A DNA stretch of 64,000 bases from Chitinophagales bacterium (GTDB taxonomy: Bacteria > Bacteroidota > Bacteroidia > Chitinophagales > JADJOU01): the NCBI GenBank assembly GCA_016787225.1, contig JAEUUY010000021.1, positions 36,408 through 100,407 of the forward strand, in the 5' to 3' direction. Positions within the stretch are counted from its first letter, which is position 1. Each line of letters opens with the position of its first letter. Of this stretch, positions 16,137 through 23,524 are shown in pieces. The notes beneath the pieces are model-generated. The model did no database searches and had not been told where the DNA came from. It worked only from the letters and a program-made list of their open reading frames with translations. Both the position numbers and the translations under genes were made by a program.

Positions 16137-18521
16137 ATGAGATTTTTTATTTTCTTTTTATTTACTACTTCAGCTATTAAGGCACAGGATTTGCATACCA
16201 TCACAGGCAAGGTAACGGACTCTAGATCTAGTCCTATATTTATGTCTAGCATAAAAGCATATCAAAATGAAAAACTAATTACGGGTGCTAAAACGGATAA
16301 AAATGGTCAATTTTCAATCAAACTTCCTTCGGGTAGTTATAAGTTAGAGTTTGGATTTATTGGTTATAAAGTTTTATCAAGAGAAATAAAGGTATCTAAT
16401 AGTGATATACAACTTGGTTCGATCGTGCTATTAGAAAACTCAACCGTACTTTCAGAAATCTTAGTAACAGGCAACAAGACAAGCAAATCATCCGCTATTG
16501 ATAAAAAGGAGTATAGTCCGTCTCAACTGTTAAATTCGCAAAATGCTTCTGCAGCGGAGCTTGTAAACGCTTTGCCATCTGTCAATATGGGGAATGATGG
16601 AGGAAATGTTTCATTTAGAGGAGATGAAAATGTAGCAGTAATGATTAATGGAAAAATGTCTTCTCTAACTGGGGAGAACCTTAGTCAAATACCTGCTACT
16701 TCCATAGAAAAAATAGAGATTATTTCCGTTCCTAATTCAAAATATAATAGCGAAGGCTCGGCTGGTATAATTAATATAGTTTTAAAAAATGCAAATGCAA
16801 GTTATAACGGAGGTTATGTGATTGGAAGCATTGGTAATAATAATAAATACAATGGACAGATTGGATATAATTTCTCACTTGGCAAATTGGCCATTGCTAG
16901 TTCATATAATTACACTTATAATGAGTTTCTAAATTGTGGCTGGTCTCGCAGAGAATATTTATTAAACCCTGAATTACATAGTTATCGTCATATAAGCGAT
17001 GGGGAGAGTTATAAGCGATTGCATGCGTTCAGATTAGGGCTAGACTACGAATTTAGCAAAAGAAGCACTATTTCCTTGATGACAAATATTAGTAGGGACT
17101 GGGGTTCTAGTTTTTCCGACGACTATGACACATTTAGAACCAAGACTCAAGCTTTATATTCAATATGGAAACTCGAAAATAGAAACAGAAACTTGAATAC
17201 ACTTTATGATATTAATTTATCATTTCAGCATTTTATGCCAAATATGAAAGATAAATGGACAATAGAAGTTTCACGATCGGATAATATGAATGATCAATCG
17301 AATAGTTTTAATAGAAATTTTGCATACGATATAGGTATACCCAAAAACTATCAGACGAATTATTCTGTAGACAATATTCAGCGCCGACCTATCACCGCTA
17401 TCCAGACAGATTATACAATGAATTTAAGTTCCAATCAACAATTTGAAACAGGATTGCGCGCCGCGAATAGAGATTTTAGGTTTACTAATAGTTATAAAGA
17501 ATCAGGAATAGAGGTTGCTCGCTGGTCTAATGATTTTAATTTTAATGAAAATGTATTCAGTGCATATGGACTATGGAGTTCGCAATGGTCAGAAGCTATT
17601 CAAACCAAATTAGGAGTGCGATTAGAACAGACAAATACAGAGAGTTTTAATTATGATACTTCACTTTACGCGTACAATTATTTCAATGCCTTTCCATCTG
17701 GTATGATTCGCTATAATTTGCCGAATAAGCAATTTTTGAGTGCAACCTATAGTATGCGAATCAATAGACCTGGACCTGGAATGCTCAATCCATTGCAGGA
17801 TGTTTCAGATCCTATCAGTAAAAGACTTGGGAACCCTCAACTTAAACCAGAAATTATTAACTCTTATGAATTAGGATACGGAAATGACAGATTGAAAAAT
17901 TTATCGTTTTCTTCTAGCTTGTATTTCAAAGTTTCAAATAATGCCATTACACGATATCTTACTACAAATCCTGACGGCACTATCTTCGTGACAATAGATA
18001 ATATAGGTAAAGCTACTTTTTCAGGCTGGGAATTGATCGGTACATATAAATTAAGCAAGACTTTAAGCCTTAATTTCAACTCTAATTTATCCTATAATAC
18101 TTTGAATTATACAAACCAAAATCAAGTTTATGAAAGGGATTATTTAAATTGGCAGGCTAGAGGGATATTGAACATTAAGCTACCATGGAATATGGAAGGG
18201 CAGGTTATAGGTTTTTACAAATCTCCATTCGAATCACCACAAGGTACTATTCATTTTATGAGTAATGTTGATATATCATTGAGAAAAAAATTATTCAATC
18301 AAAAGGCGAATATAATTCTAACTGTCTTTGATATTTTTAATGATACTAAATTTAGATTGAATAATTCAGATTTTGACTTTTTAAACGAATTTGAACGTAA
18401 ACGAGAGACACGATATTTTACCTTGAGTTTCCGTTATAATTTTGGATCCGACAATTCTAGTAAAAAATCTAAAATAGAAAAACCTGAACCTAGAGAGGGT
18501 GGAGGAGAAATGGGAATGTGA
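16137..18521 (+). CDS. Outer-membrane TonB-dependent-receptor-like beta-barrel protein
   Basis: About 794 residues from the ATG at 16137 (MRFFIFFLFTTSAIKAQ is the signal peptide). Next comes a CarboxypepD_reg-like domain (about residues 22-105, HTITGKVTDSRSSPIFMSSI to IVLLENSTVL), a plug domain (SAAELVNALPSVNMGNDG to AGIINIVLKN) and a large outer-membrane beta-barrel ending in YFTLSFRYNFGSDN. This is the OMP_b-brl_3 type of receptor. The ligand is unknown. The last 20 residues are Glu/Gly/Arg-rich. The frame is open 207 nt further upstream but that part covers a promoter and a terminator, so it is not coding. No partner SusD gene is adjacent. Confidence 0.85.
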   Translation: MRFFIFFLFTTSAIKAQDLHTITGKVTDSRSSPIFMSSIKAYQNEKLITGAKTDKNGQFSIKLPSGSYKLEFGFIGYKVLSREIKVSNSDIQLGSIVLLENSTVLSEILVTGNKTSKSSAIDKKEYSPSQLLNSQNASAAELVNALPSVNMGNDGGNVSFRGDENVAVMINGKMSSLTGENLSQIPATSIEKIEIISVPNSKYNSEGSAGIINIVLKNANASYNGGYVIGSIGNNNKYNGQIGYNFSLGKLAIASSYNYTYNEFLNCGWSRREYLLNPELHSYRHISDGESYKRLHAFRLGLDYEFSKRSTISLMTNISRDWGSSFSDDYDTFRTKTQALYSIWKLENRNRNLNTLYDINLSFQHFMPNMKDKWTIEVSRSDNMNDQSNSFNRNFAYDIGIPKNYQTNYSVDNIQRRPITAIQTDYTMNLSSNQQFETGLRAANRDFRFTNSYKESGIEVARWSNDFNFNENVFSAYGLWSSQWSEAIQTKLGVRLEQTNTESFNYDTSLYAYNYFNAFPSGMIRYNLPNKQFLSATYSMRINRPGPGMLNPLQDVSDPISKRLGNPQLKPEIINSYELGYGNDRLKNLSFSSSLYFKVSNNAITRYLTTNPDGTIFVTIDNIGKATFSGWELIGTYKLSKTLSLNFNSNLSYNTLNYTNQNQVYERDYLNWQARGILNIKLPWNMEGQVIGFYKSPFESPQGTIHFMSNVDISLRKKLFNQKANIILTVFDIFNDTKFRLNNSDFDFLNEFERKRETRYFTLSFRYNFGSDNSSKKSKIEKPEPREGGGEMGM

Positions 18522-18566
18522 TAATAGAGCTAAGTTATCAGTAGTCTGAAGTCAGTTTTTTTAGTA

Positions 18567-19112
18567 TTAGTCCAGCCATAATTTTCTATGTTTTAAAAAG
18601 TCTTTATAACGAAAGCAATCAGGACTATGTGACCCTTCGATGCGACCTATAGACATCAAAAATTCGTTTACTATTTCACCACCTACAAATTTAAACTCTT
18701 TTCTAAAAAGCTTTACCCATGTAGCTAAATCAGCAGCTTTTTGTATTTTTATCCATTGGAAAAATGACCCATATTCCTTTTGCATTTCTAGAATACGCTG
18801 AGCATTGACTATAGCTGCGTTTATTTTTAGTTTATTGCGAATGATTCCACTATCCTGTATCAGACGTTCCCGATCTTTTTCTGTATAATTGGCAATCATC
18901 TGAATATTAAAATTGGAATACCCTATTCTGAAATTAGATTCTTTCTTGAGTATGGTATCCCAGCTTAATCCCGCTTGATTTATTTCCAAGATTAATCGAC
19001 CGAATAACTCATTGTCATCTGAAAATGCCAGTCCATATATGGTGTCATGATGAATGCGATGTATATTATCTAATTTTAAATTTCGACAATATTTACAATA
19101 AGAGTAAGTCAT
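18567..19112 (-). CDS. tag: DNA-3-methyladenine glycosylase I
   Basis: About 181 residues from the ATG at 19112 (MTYSYCKYC). Tag family motifs: YCKYC and HRIHHDTIYG with the N-terminal zinc Cys and His, ILEINQAGLSWDTILKK with the substrate-binding Glu, IRNKLKINAAI, FVGGEIVNEFLMSIG and the C-terminal zinc pair in GSHSPDC. The enzyme removes 3-methyladenine from DNA. The start overlaps the last base of the upstream methyltransferase gene, so the two are co-transcribed. The usual WG after the HD motif reads YG here. Confidence 0.87.
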   Translation of the reverse strand: MTYSYCKYCRNLKLDNIHRIHHDTIYGLAFSDDNELFGRLILEINQAGLSWDTILKKESNFRIGYSNFNIQMIANYTEKDRERLIQDSGIIRNKLKINAAIVNAQRILEMQKEYGSFFQWIKIQKAADLATWVKLFRKEFKFVGGEIVNEFLMSIGRIEGSHSPDCFRYKDFLKHRKLWLD

Positions 19113-19933
19113 TATTTTAGTTTTTTCCAATAAACTCCTGACCAATCAATAGGTATAATTTCCTCAAGTATTCCGTTCTCTTCTCTAAAATCTAATACTG
19201 CTTGCTTACATGCATTCACAGCTCCCCAATCATCAATTATAACATATCCACCAATTGATAATTTGGAGTATAGATTGTTTAGTGCATCTATTGTAGATTC
19301 ATACATATCACCATCGAGTCTTAATAAGCATAATTTTTTAATTGGTGCACAGGGCAGAGTATCTTTGAACCAGCCTACAAGAAACTTAACATTTTTATCT
19401 AATAGTCCATACTTTTCAAAATTCTTTTTAACAACTTCTACTGACACAGAAAGTTCATTATATTGGTGGTGTTTATCACCTTTATCATATTTATATTTAT
19501 TTGAGTTCGGTTTAGGAAGTCCACAAAAGGAATCAGCTACCCAAATGACTTTATTTTTATCTCCATAAGCTTTTAAGAGTCCTTTCATCCATATAGCCGC
19601 TCCTCCTCTCCAAACGCCAGTTTCAATTAAATCACCATCAATATTATTTTTTAAAATATCTTCTATGCAATATTGAATATTTTCCATTCGTTTTAAACCA
19701 ATCATCGTCTCTGCATTCGCAGGCCAATCCTTACCTAATATTCTATTATCTTCGCAGAATGGCACTATCTTAACGATTGTATAGCCGAACTTTAGCAAAA
19801 ATTTATCAATAAAAGACAGTATCTTAAGCTTCCATGATTTAGGATTATCTTGTATTCTTTTTAATTCTCCAGTATCAGCACGGTGAATATCTAAAAGAGT
19901 GTTCTTTAATAGCTCAAGATATTGATATTGCAT
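19112..19933 (-). CDS. TylF/MycF family O-methyltransferase
   Basis: A 273-residue class I SAM-dependent methyltransferase of the macrocin O-methyltransferase (TylF) family. Key features: PANAETMIGLKRMENIQ, GDLIETGVWRGGAAIWM (SAM-binding acidic loop), WVADSFCGLPKPN, FKDTLP, LLRLDGDMYESTIDALNNLY (metal-binding Asp residues) and GGYVIIDDWGAVNACKQAV. Members methylate sugar hydroxyls in antibiotics and polysaccharides; here the acceptor is unknown. It shares 1 nt with the glycosylase gene downstream. Confidence 0.85.
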   Translation of the reverse strand: MQYQYLELLKNTLLDIHRADTGELKRIQDNPKSWKLKILSFIDKFLLKFGYTIVKIVPFCEDNRILGKDWPANAETMIGLKRMENIQYCIEDILKNNIDGDLIETGVWRGGAAIWMKGLLKAYGDKNKVIWVADSFCGLPKPNSNKYKYDKGDKHHQYNELSVSVEVVKKNFEKYGLLDKNVKFLVGWFKDTLPCAPIKKLCLLRLDGDMYESTIDALNNLYSKLSIGGYVIIDDWGAVNACKQAVLDFREENGILEEIIPIDWSGVYWKKLK

Positions 19934-19982
19934 ATAGTCGCAATATAATACTTTAACTTTAAATCTTTAGAAATTTTAATTA

Positions 19983-20023
19983 TATAAAAAAAGGACTTCA
20001 AAATGAAGTCCTTTTAGTGGTCC
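19983..20023 (-). repeat. Direct repeat: tRNA 3' end plus terminator, second copy
   Basis: These 41 bp are identical to 20392-20432, 409 bp away. On the minus strand they read GGACCACTAAAAGGACTTC and continue into a hairpin with a T-run, that is, the last bases of the tRNA and its terminator. The copy here follows a broken tRNA fragment. Confidence 0.9.
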
Positions 20024-20099
20024 TCCCGATAGTAATCGGGATAAATGCGGCTCAAACCATCGACCACCTGTCCCGATAACGATCGGGAGAGTCAGGTGC
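20018..20099 (-). pseudogene. tRNA 3' fragment carrying two 18-nt palindromes
   Basis: On the minus strand the sequence matches the intact tRNA from GCACCTGACTC to GGACCA but the anticodon bases ATAAT are replaced by TCCCGATCGTTATCGGGA (20071-20088), and the 3' part of the T arm is altered and carries TCCCGATTACTATCGGGA (20024-20041). The 5' half of the tRNA is missing; the GIY-YIG relic lies there instead. It cannot make a tRNA. Confidence 0.8.
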
Positions 20100-20385
20100 T
20101 AATATATTTTAATACTAAATTAATCGAGATATTCGGGTATTTAATCAAATCTTCAATATATTTTCTAGATTTCATTCTTTTAATATGTCTTTCAATATTA
20201 ATAGCTTGAGCATATGAGCTCCATTCTATGTAATGGAATAATGTCCAGTCGCTAGCTTGGGACGTGTATTTGTTGCCATAATCACTTGCATTATGTTTAG
20301 CTATTCTAGAATTTAAATCATCTTGAGTAACTCCAATTTAATATTTATCAATTACTTGACTATAAAATATTTTACAAGCTATCAT
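20092..20385 (-). pseudogene. GIY-YIG nuclease gene with in-frame stop
   Basis: A 98-codon frame on the minus strand from the ATG at 20385. It translates to ...CKIFYSQVIDKY, then a TAA stop at codon 16 (20338-20340), then IGVTQDDLNSRIAKHN, YTSQASDWTLFHYIEW, IERHIKRMKSRKYIEDLIKYP. This is the short GIY-YIG (UPF0213-type) nuclease fold, with the stop exactly where the second Tyr of YYIG should be (TAT to TAA). The rest of the frame is intact, so the loss is recent. Its last codons (AGC ACC TGA) are made from the tRNA fragment that follows. It begins only 7 nt after the terminator T-run of the intact tRNA. Confidence 0.8.
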
Positions 20386-20394
20386 AAGTTGTAT

Positions 20395-20422
20395 AAAAAA
20401 AGGACTTCAAAATGAAGTCCTT
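20395..20422 (-). terminator. Terminator of the intact tRNA gene
   Basis: Minus strand AAGGACTTCA pairs with TGAAGTCCTT around a 3-nt loop and ends in TTTTTTT, five bases after the tRNA 3' end. Confidence 0.85.
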
Positions 20423-20426
20423 TTAG

Positions 20427-20500
20427 TGGTCCCTGCTGGGCTCGAACCAGCGACCACCTGATTATGAGTCAGGTGCTCTAACCAACTGAGCTAAGAGACC
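20427..20500 (-). tRNA. tRNA with CAU anticodon, probably tRNA-Ile2
   Basis: A 74-nt cloverleaf on the minus strand: acceptor GGTCTCT with AGGGACC plus discriminator A (one G-T pair), D stem GCTC/GAGC, anticodon arm CCTGA-CTCATAA-TCAGG, T arm GCTGG-TTCGAGC-CCAGC. The anticodon is CAT. The D stem, the GACTCATAATC arm and the GGTCGCTGGTTC stretch resemble the E. coli ileX (lysidine-modified Ile) tRNA more than elongator Met tRNA, so Ile2 is preferred but not certain. It is the only intact copy in an array of broken relatives, and 3' CCA is not encoded. Confidence 0.9.
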
Positions 20501-20528
20501 GTTGGTTTTAATTTTTTTTCTCTTCCAG

Positions 20529-20801
20529 CCACCTGTCCCGATAGCTATCGGGAGAGTCAGGTGCTCTAACCAATCCCGATGGCAATCGGGACTAAGAGAC
20601 CGTTGGTTTTAATTTTTTTCTCATCCGACCACCTGTCCCGATAGCTATCGGGAGATTCAGGCACTCCAACCAATCCCGTTGTCTATCGGGACTAAGAGAC
20701 CGTTGGTTTTAAATTTTTTCCCTTCCGACCACCTATCTCGATAGCTATCGGGAGAGTCAGGCGCTCCAACCAATCCCGTTGACTATCGGGACTAAGAGAC
20801 C
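20529..20801 (-). repeat. Three tandem 100-bp tRNA-derived units with palindromes
   Basis: Units at 20529-20601, 20626-20701 and 20726-20801 repeat every 100 bp. On the minus strand each reads GGTCTCTTAG, palindrome, TTGGTTAGAGCACCTGACTC, palindrome, CAGGTGG, that is, the 5' part of the tRNA in which CTCAG (D stem) and ATAAT (anticodon loop) are each replaced by an 18-nt palindrome of the form TCCCGAT-N4-ATCGGGA. Palindromes sit at 20536, 20574, 20636, 20674, 20736 and 20774. The T arm and 3' half are absent and an A/T-rich spacer with AAAACCAAC precedes units 1 and 2 and the intact tRNA. Unit 3 and unit 2 have more substitutions than unit 1. Confidence 0.9.
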
Positions 20802-20823
20802 TTGATTTTCTAAAATCGGAGTG

Positions 20824-20831
20824 CAAATATA
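20824..20831 (-). promoter_or_regulatory. TAnnTTTG promoter box reading into the tRNA array
   Basis: Minus strand TATATTTGC, a perfect -7 box, 23 nt before the first GGTCTCTTAG. Transcription would cross the three broken units before reaching the intact tRNA and its terminator. Confidence 0.6.
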
Positions 20832-20861
20832 ATATTATTTTCAAAATCTTTATTTTTATTT

Positions 20862-20869
20862 TAACTTTG
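20862..20869 (+). promoter_or_regulatory. TAnnTTTG promoter box for the barrel protein gene
   Basis: TAACTTTG ends 4 nt before the ATG at 20874, so the mRNA should begin at or beside the start codon (leaderless). Confidence 0.6.
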
Positions 20870-20873
20870 TGCA

Positions 20874-21479
20874 ATGCGAAAATTTTCAATATTAATAGTT
20901 ATTTTATTCAATGTGGTTTCTGCTTTCTCACAAGAAAAAGGAACATTTCGAGGTTATATAAGTACTGGTTTTACTATTAACCAAATTTCAGGGGATAGTG
21001 TTGGGGGCTTTAATTATTGGGGCTATACTGGTGGATTGGGAACTTATTTTATGATTTCCAATAAGATTTCTGCAAATATGGAAATCAACTACTCCATGCG
21101 AGGGGGTTCTGGAGAACAGTTTAATGAGTTTAATCAATTTGTAGTTCACAGAACGATTCATACAAATTATATCGAAGTACCAATTATGATAAACTATCAT
21201 GATCATAAAATTGCGAGATTTGGAGCTGGATTGGTTGTATCAAATTTAATAAGCACCACACAATGGTACAATCTTAAGCAGGTAAGAAATGAACGAACAG
21301 AGAATTATTACAGACCAATTGATCTGGGCTTTATAGCATCAGTTGCTTTTGATATCAAAAAACATTTTGGATTCAATATCCGAATGATCCATTCCATTAT
21401 TCCTACTAATAGATATCATACTGGAGATGAAGATCAATATCATATCACACTTTCAGCAAGAGGGATATATTATTTTTAA
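20874..21479 (+). CDS. Outer-membrane beta-barrel protein
   Basis: A 201-residue protein with a signal peptide (MRKFSILIVILFNVVSAFSQ) and alternating aromatic/polar strands such as FRGYISTGFTINQISGD, GGLGTYFMISNKISANMEIN and a C-terminal strand ITLSARGIYYF. It fits the porin-family/PorT-like eight-strand barrel group of Bacteroidota. Ligand and role unknown. It is separated from trpS by 65 nt, and each has its own promoter box. Confidence 0.8.
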   Translation: MRKFSILIVILFNVVSAFSQEKGTFRGYISTGFTINQISGDSVGGFNYWGYTGGLGTYFMISNKISANMEINYSMRGGSGEQFNEFNQFVVHRTIHTNYIEVPIMINYHDHKIARFGAGLVVSNLISTTQWYNLKQVRNERTENYYRPIDLGFIASVAFDIKKHFGFNIRMIHSIIPTNRYHTGDEDQYHITLSARGIYYF

Positions 21480-21530
21480 ATATTGTTTTCGTTTCAGTGT
21501 AATTTTCTGATAAGAAGTAGCCTTGTTTAT

Positions 21531-21538
21531 TATCTTTG
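21531..21538 (+). promoter_or_regulatory. TAnnTTTG promoter box for trpS
   Basis: TATCTTTG ends 6 nt before the ATG at 21545, which predicts a leaderless or near-leaderless trpS mRNA and argues against the upstream TTG (21536) as start, since it lies within the box. Confidence 0.6.
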
Positions 21539-21544
21539 CTGCTT

Positions 21545-22597
21545 ATGACTGCTATCAGTAAAAAGATTGAAAATAAGGATATAATAGTTTCTGGTGTTCA
21601 GAGTACAGGAATTTTACATATAGGAAATTATTTCGGTGCGGTTAAGAGTTATGTAAACTTAGCGCAAGAAATAAATAATCCAATGTATTTCTTTATCGCA
21701 GATTTACACTCATTGACTTCGCACCCGGATCCTAAAGAGCTCATGAATAGTCGATATATTACACTGGCTACTTATCTAGGCTGTGGTATTGACCCTGAGC
21801 GTGCTACTTTGTATTTTCAGTCCGATGTGTTCTATACGCACGAGTTATATTTATATCTCAATATGTTTGCCTACCTTGGTGAACTAGAGCGCACAGCTAC
21901 TTTCAAGGAAAAAGTACAAAAACAATCAGATAATGTCAATGCCGGATTACTCACCTATCCAGTGCTTATGGCAGCCGATATATTAATACACAAAGGTACA
22001 AAAGTCCCAGTAGGCAAAGACCAAGCGCAGCATTTAGAAATGGCAAGAACCTTTGGAAATAGATTTAATCACTATTATAAAAAAGAAGTTTTTCCTGAGC
22101 CATTGGCTTTTACATTTACAGAAAATTTAGTCAATATTCCATCGCTTTCGGGTAAAGGTAAAATGAGTAAATCAGATGATAAATCAACAGCTATTTATCT
22201 CATAGACACAGATGCAGAGATAGAAAAGAAGATTAAACGAGCTGTAACCGATACAGGACCTAAAGAACCAAATTCATCCTTAACTGAGGAAATGAAAAAC
22301 TTATTTGACATTATGCGCTTGTTTTCAAAGGAAGAAATTGTGAATGAATATTTAAAGGCTTATGCTGACTGCACTATACGCTATGGTGATATGAAAAAGC
22401 AAATAGCTATTGATGCTATAAACGCATTAGCCCCTATTCGTGAGAGTATCATGAAATATATGGATGATAAGAAACTTTTGCAAGATATTGCAAATACAGG
22501 AGCTGAGAAGGCAAATAAAAATGCTAAAATTACATTAGAAGAGGTGCGAGATATTATGGGACTTACTACTAAGAATATAAGTTTACTACATTCTTAA
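21545..22597 (+). CDS. trpS: Tryptophan--tRNA ligase
   Basis: About 350 residues, a class I aminoacyl-tRNA synthetase. GVQSTGILHIGNYFGAVKSYV contains the HIGN (HIGH-type) motif; KDQAQHLEMAR and the GKGKMSKSDD (KMSKS) loop are present, as is the central segment TYPVLMAADILIHK. It charges tRNA-Trp. It starts a plus-strand run of enzyme genes that continues to 29 kb. Confidence 0.96.
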   Translation: MTAISKKIENKDIIVSGVQSTGILHIGNYFGAVKSYVNLAQEINNPMYFFIADLHSLTSHPDPKELMNSRYITLATYLGCGIDPERATLYFQSDVFYTHELYLYLNMFAYLGELERTATFKEKVQKQSDNVNAGLLTYPVLMAADILIHKGTKVPVGKDQAQHLEMARTFGNRFNHYYKKEVFPEPLAFTFTENLVNIPSLSGKGKMSKSDDKSTAIYLIDTDAEIEKKIKRAVTDTGPKEPNSSLTEEMKNLFDIMRLFSKEEIVNEYLKAYADCTIRYGDMKKQIAIDAINALAPIRESIMKYMDDKKLLQDIANTGAEKANKNAKITLEEVRDIMGLTTKNISLLHS

Positions 22598-22625
22598 ATT
22601 GATTTTATCTTCAAAAGTTTGATTT

Positions 22626-23258
22626 ATGGCCAAGACAAAAATAAAGCATATAGCAGTAGCAGGCAATATAGGAGCAGGCAAGAGCAGCCTGACTGAACTA
22701 TTAGCTAAGCATTATAAATGGAAACCACATTTTGAGGATGTAGAGGAAAACCCTTACCTGAGCGATTTTTATGATGATATGACTCGTTGGAGTTTTAATT
22801 TGCAGATATATTTTCTGAATAGTCGTATTCAGCAGTTGGTCAAAATACAAGAAGGTAAAGACACCGTGATACAAGACAGAACGATTTATGAAGACGCCTT
22901 CATATTTGCACCGAATCTGCATGCTATGAATTTGATGTCCACGAGAGATTTTGATAATTATCAGAGCCTATTTAAGACAATAAGCTCCAAGGTATCGCCT
23001 CCTGATTTATTGATTTATTTACAGGCTGGTATCCCTACCTTGGTCAACAATATTCAGAATCGTGCACGAGATTATGAAGAAAATATTCGTATCGATTATT
23101 TGAAAAAATTAAATGCCTACTATGAGAGCTGGATAGAAACATATAAGAATGGCAGATTACTAGTAATCAATGTAGATGACCTCGATTTCTTAAATAAAAA
23201 AGAAGATCTAGCTTTGATAATAGAGAAGGTAGATAAAGAGGTGAATGGACTTTTTTAG
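22626..23258 (+). CDS. Deoxynucleoside kinase
   Basis: A 210-residue P-loop kinase of the deoxyadenosine/deoxyguanosine kinase family: AVAGNIGAGKSSLTELLAK (Walker A), FEDVEENPYLSDFYDD with the catalytic Glu, WSFNLQIYFLNSR and QDRTIYEDAFIFA (DRS-type base-recognition motif), and RDYEENIRIDYL (lid). It phosphorylates salvage deoxynucleosides. It lies 28 nt after trpS. Confidence 0.93.
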   Translation: MAKTKIKHIAVAGNIGAGKSSLTELLAKHYKWKPHFEDVEENPYLSDFYDDMTRWSFNLQIYFLNSRIQQLVKIQEGKDTVIQDRTIYEDAFIFAPNLHAMNLMSTRDFDNYQSLFKTISSKVSPPDLLIYLQAGIPTLVNNIQNRARDYEENIRIDYLKKLNAYYESWIETYKNGRLLVINVDDLDFLNKKEDLALIIEKVDKEVNGLF

Positions 23259-23276
23259 AAGTGAAATTAAACTATA

Positions 23277-23522
23277 ATGGATAGCGATAATATTTCAATT
23301 GAAAAAATAAAGGATTTATACCCTGATGAATGGGTGTTACTTGCAAATCCTGAAATGTCAGATACAAAGGTACTCAGTGGTATTATACTATTTCACAGCA
23401 AAGATAAAAAGGAAGTTTGCTACATTGGTAGAGATAAGGCCACTGGATTTGATAAATTTACTATTATATATACTGGAGAATTACACCAAAATCGAAAGGT
23501 AGGAATTTTTAGACGATTGTAA
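23277..23522 (+). CDS. Small protein paired with the aspartyl protease
   Basis: An 81-residue soluble protein, with pattern IKDLYPDEWVLLANPEMSD and KKEVCYIGRDKATGFDKFTIIYTGE. It ends 2 nt before the retropepsin-like gene, so the two are translated together. I recall similar small partners next to bacterial clan AA proteases but did not search. Function unknown. Confidence 0.65.
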   Translation: MDSDNISIEKIKDLYPDEWVLLANPEMSDTKVLSGIILFHSKDKKEVCYIGRDKATGFDKFTIIYTGELHQNRKVGIFRRL

Positions 23523-23524
23523 TA

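Noticed and set aside
20529..20801. CRISPR array
   Set aside because: The 100-bp units are tRNA-derived with palindromes and have no unique spacers of regular length between short identical repeats; no cas genes are present.
20529..20801. Three additional functional tRNA genes
   Set aside because: Each lacks the T arm and the 3' acceptor strand, and the D stem and anticodon are replaced by palindromes.
20692..20889. A 65-codon frame on the minus strand over the repeat units
   Set aside because: It runs through the promoter and the tRNA-derived units and has no protein-like features.
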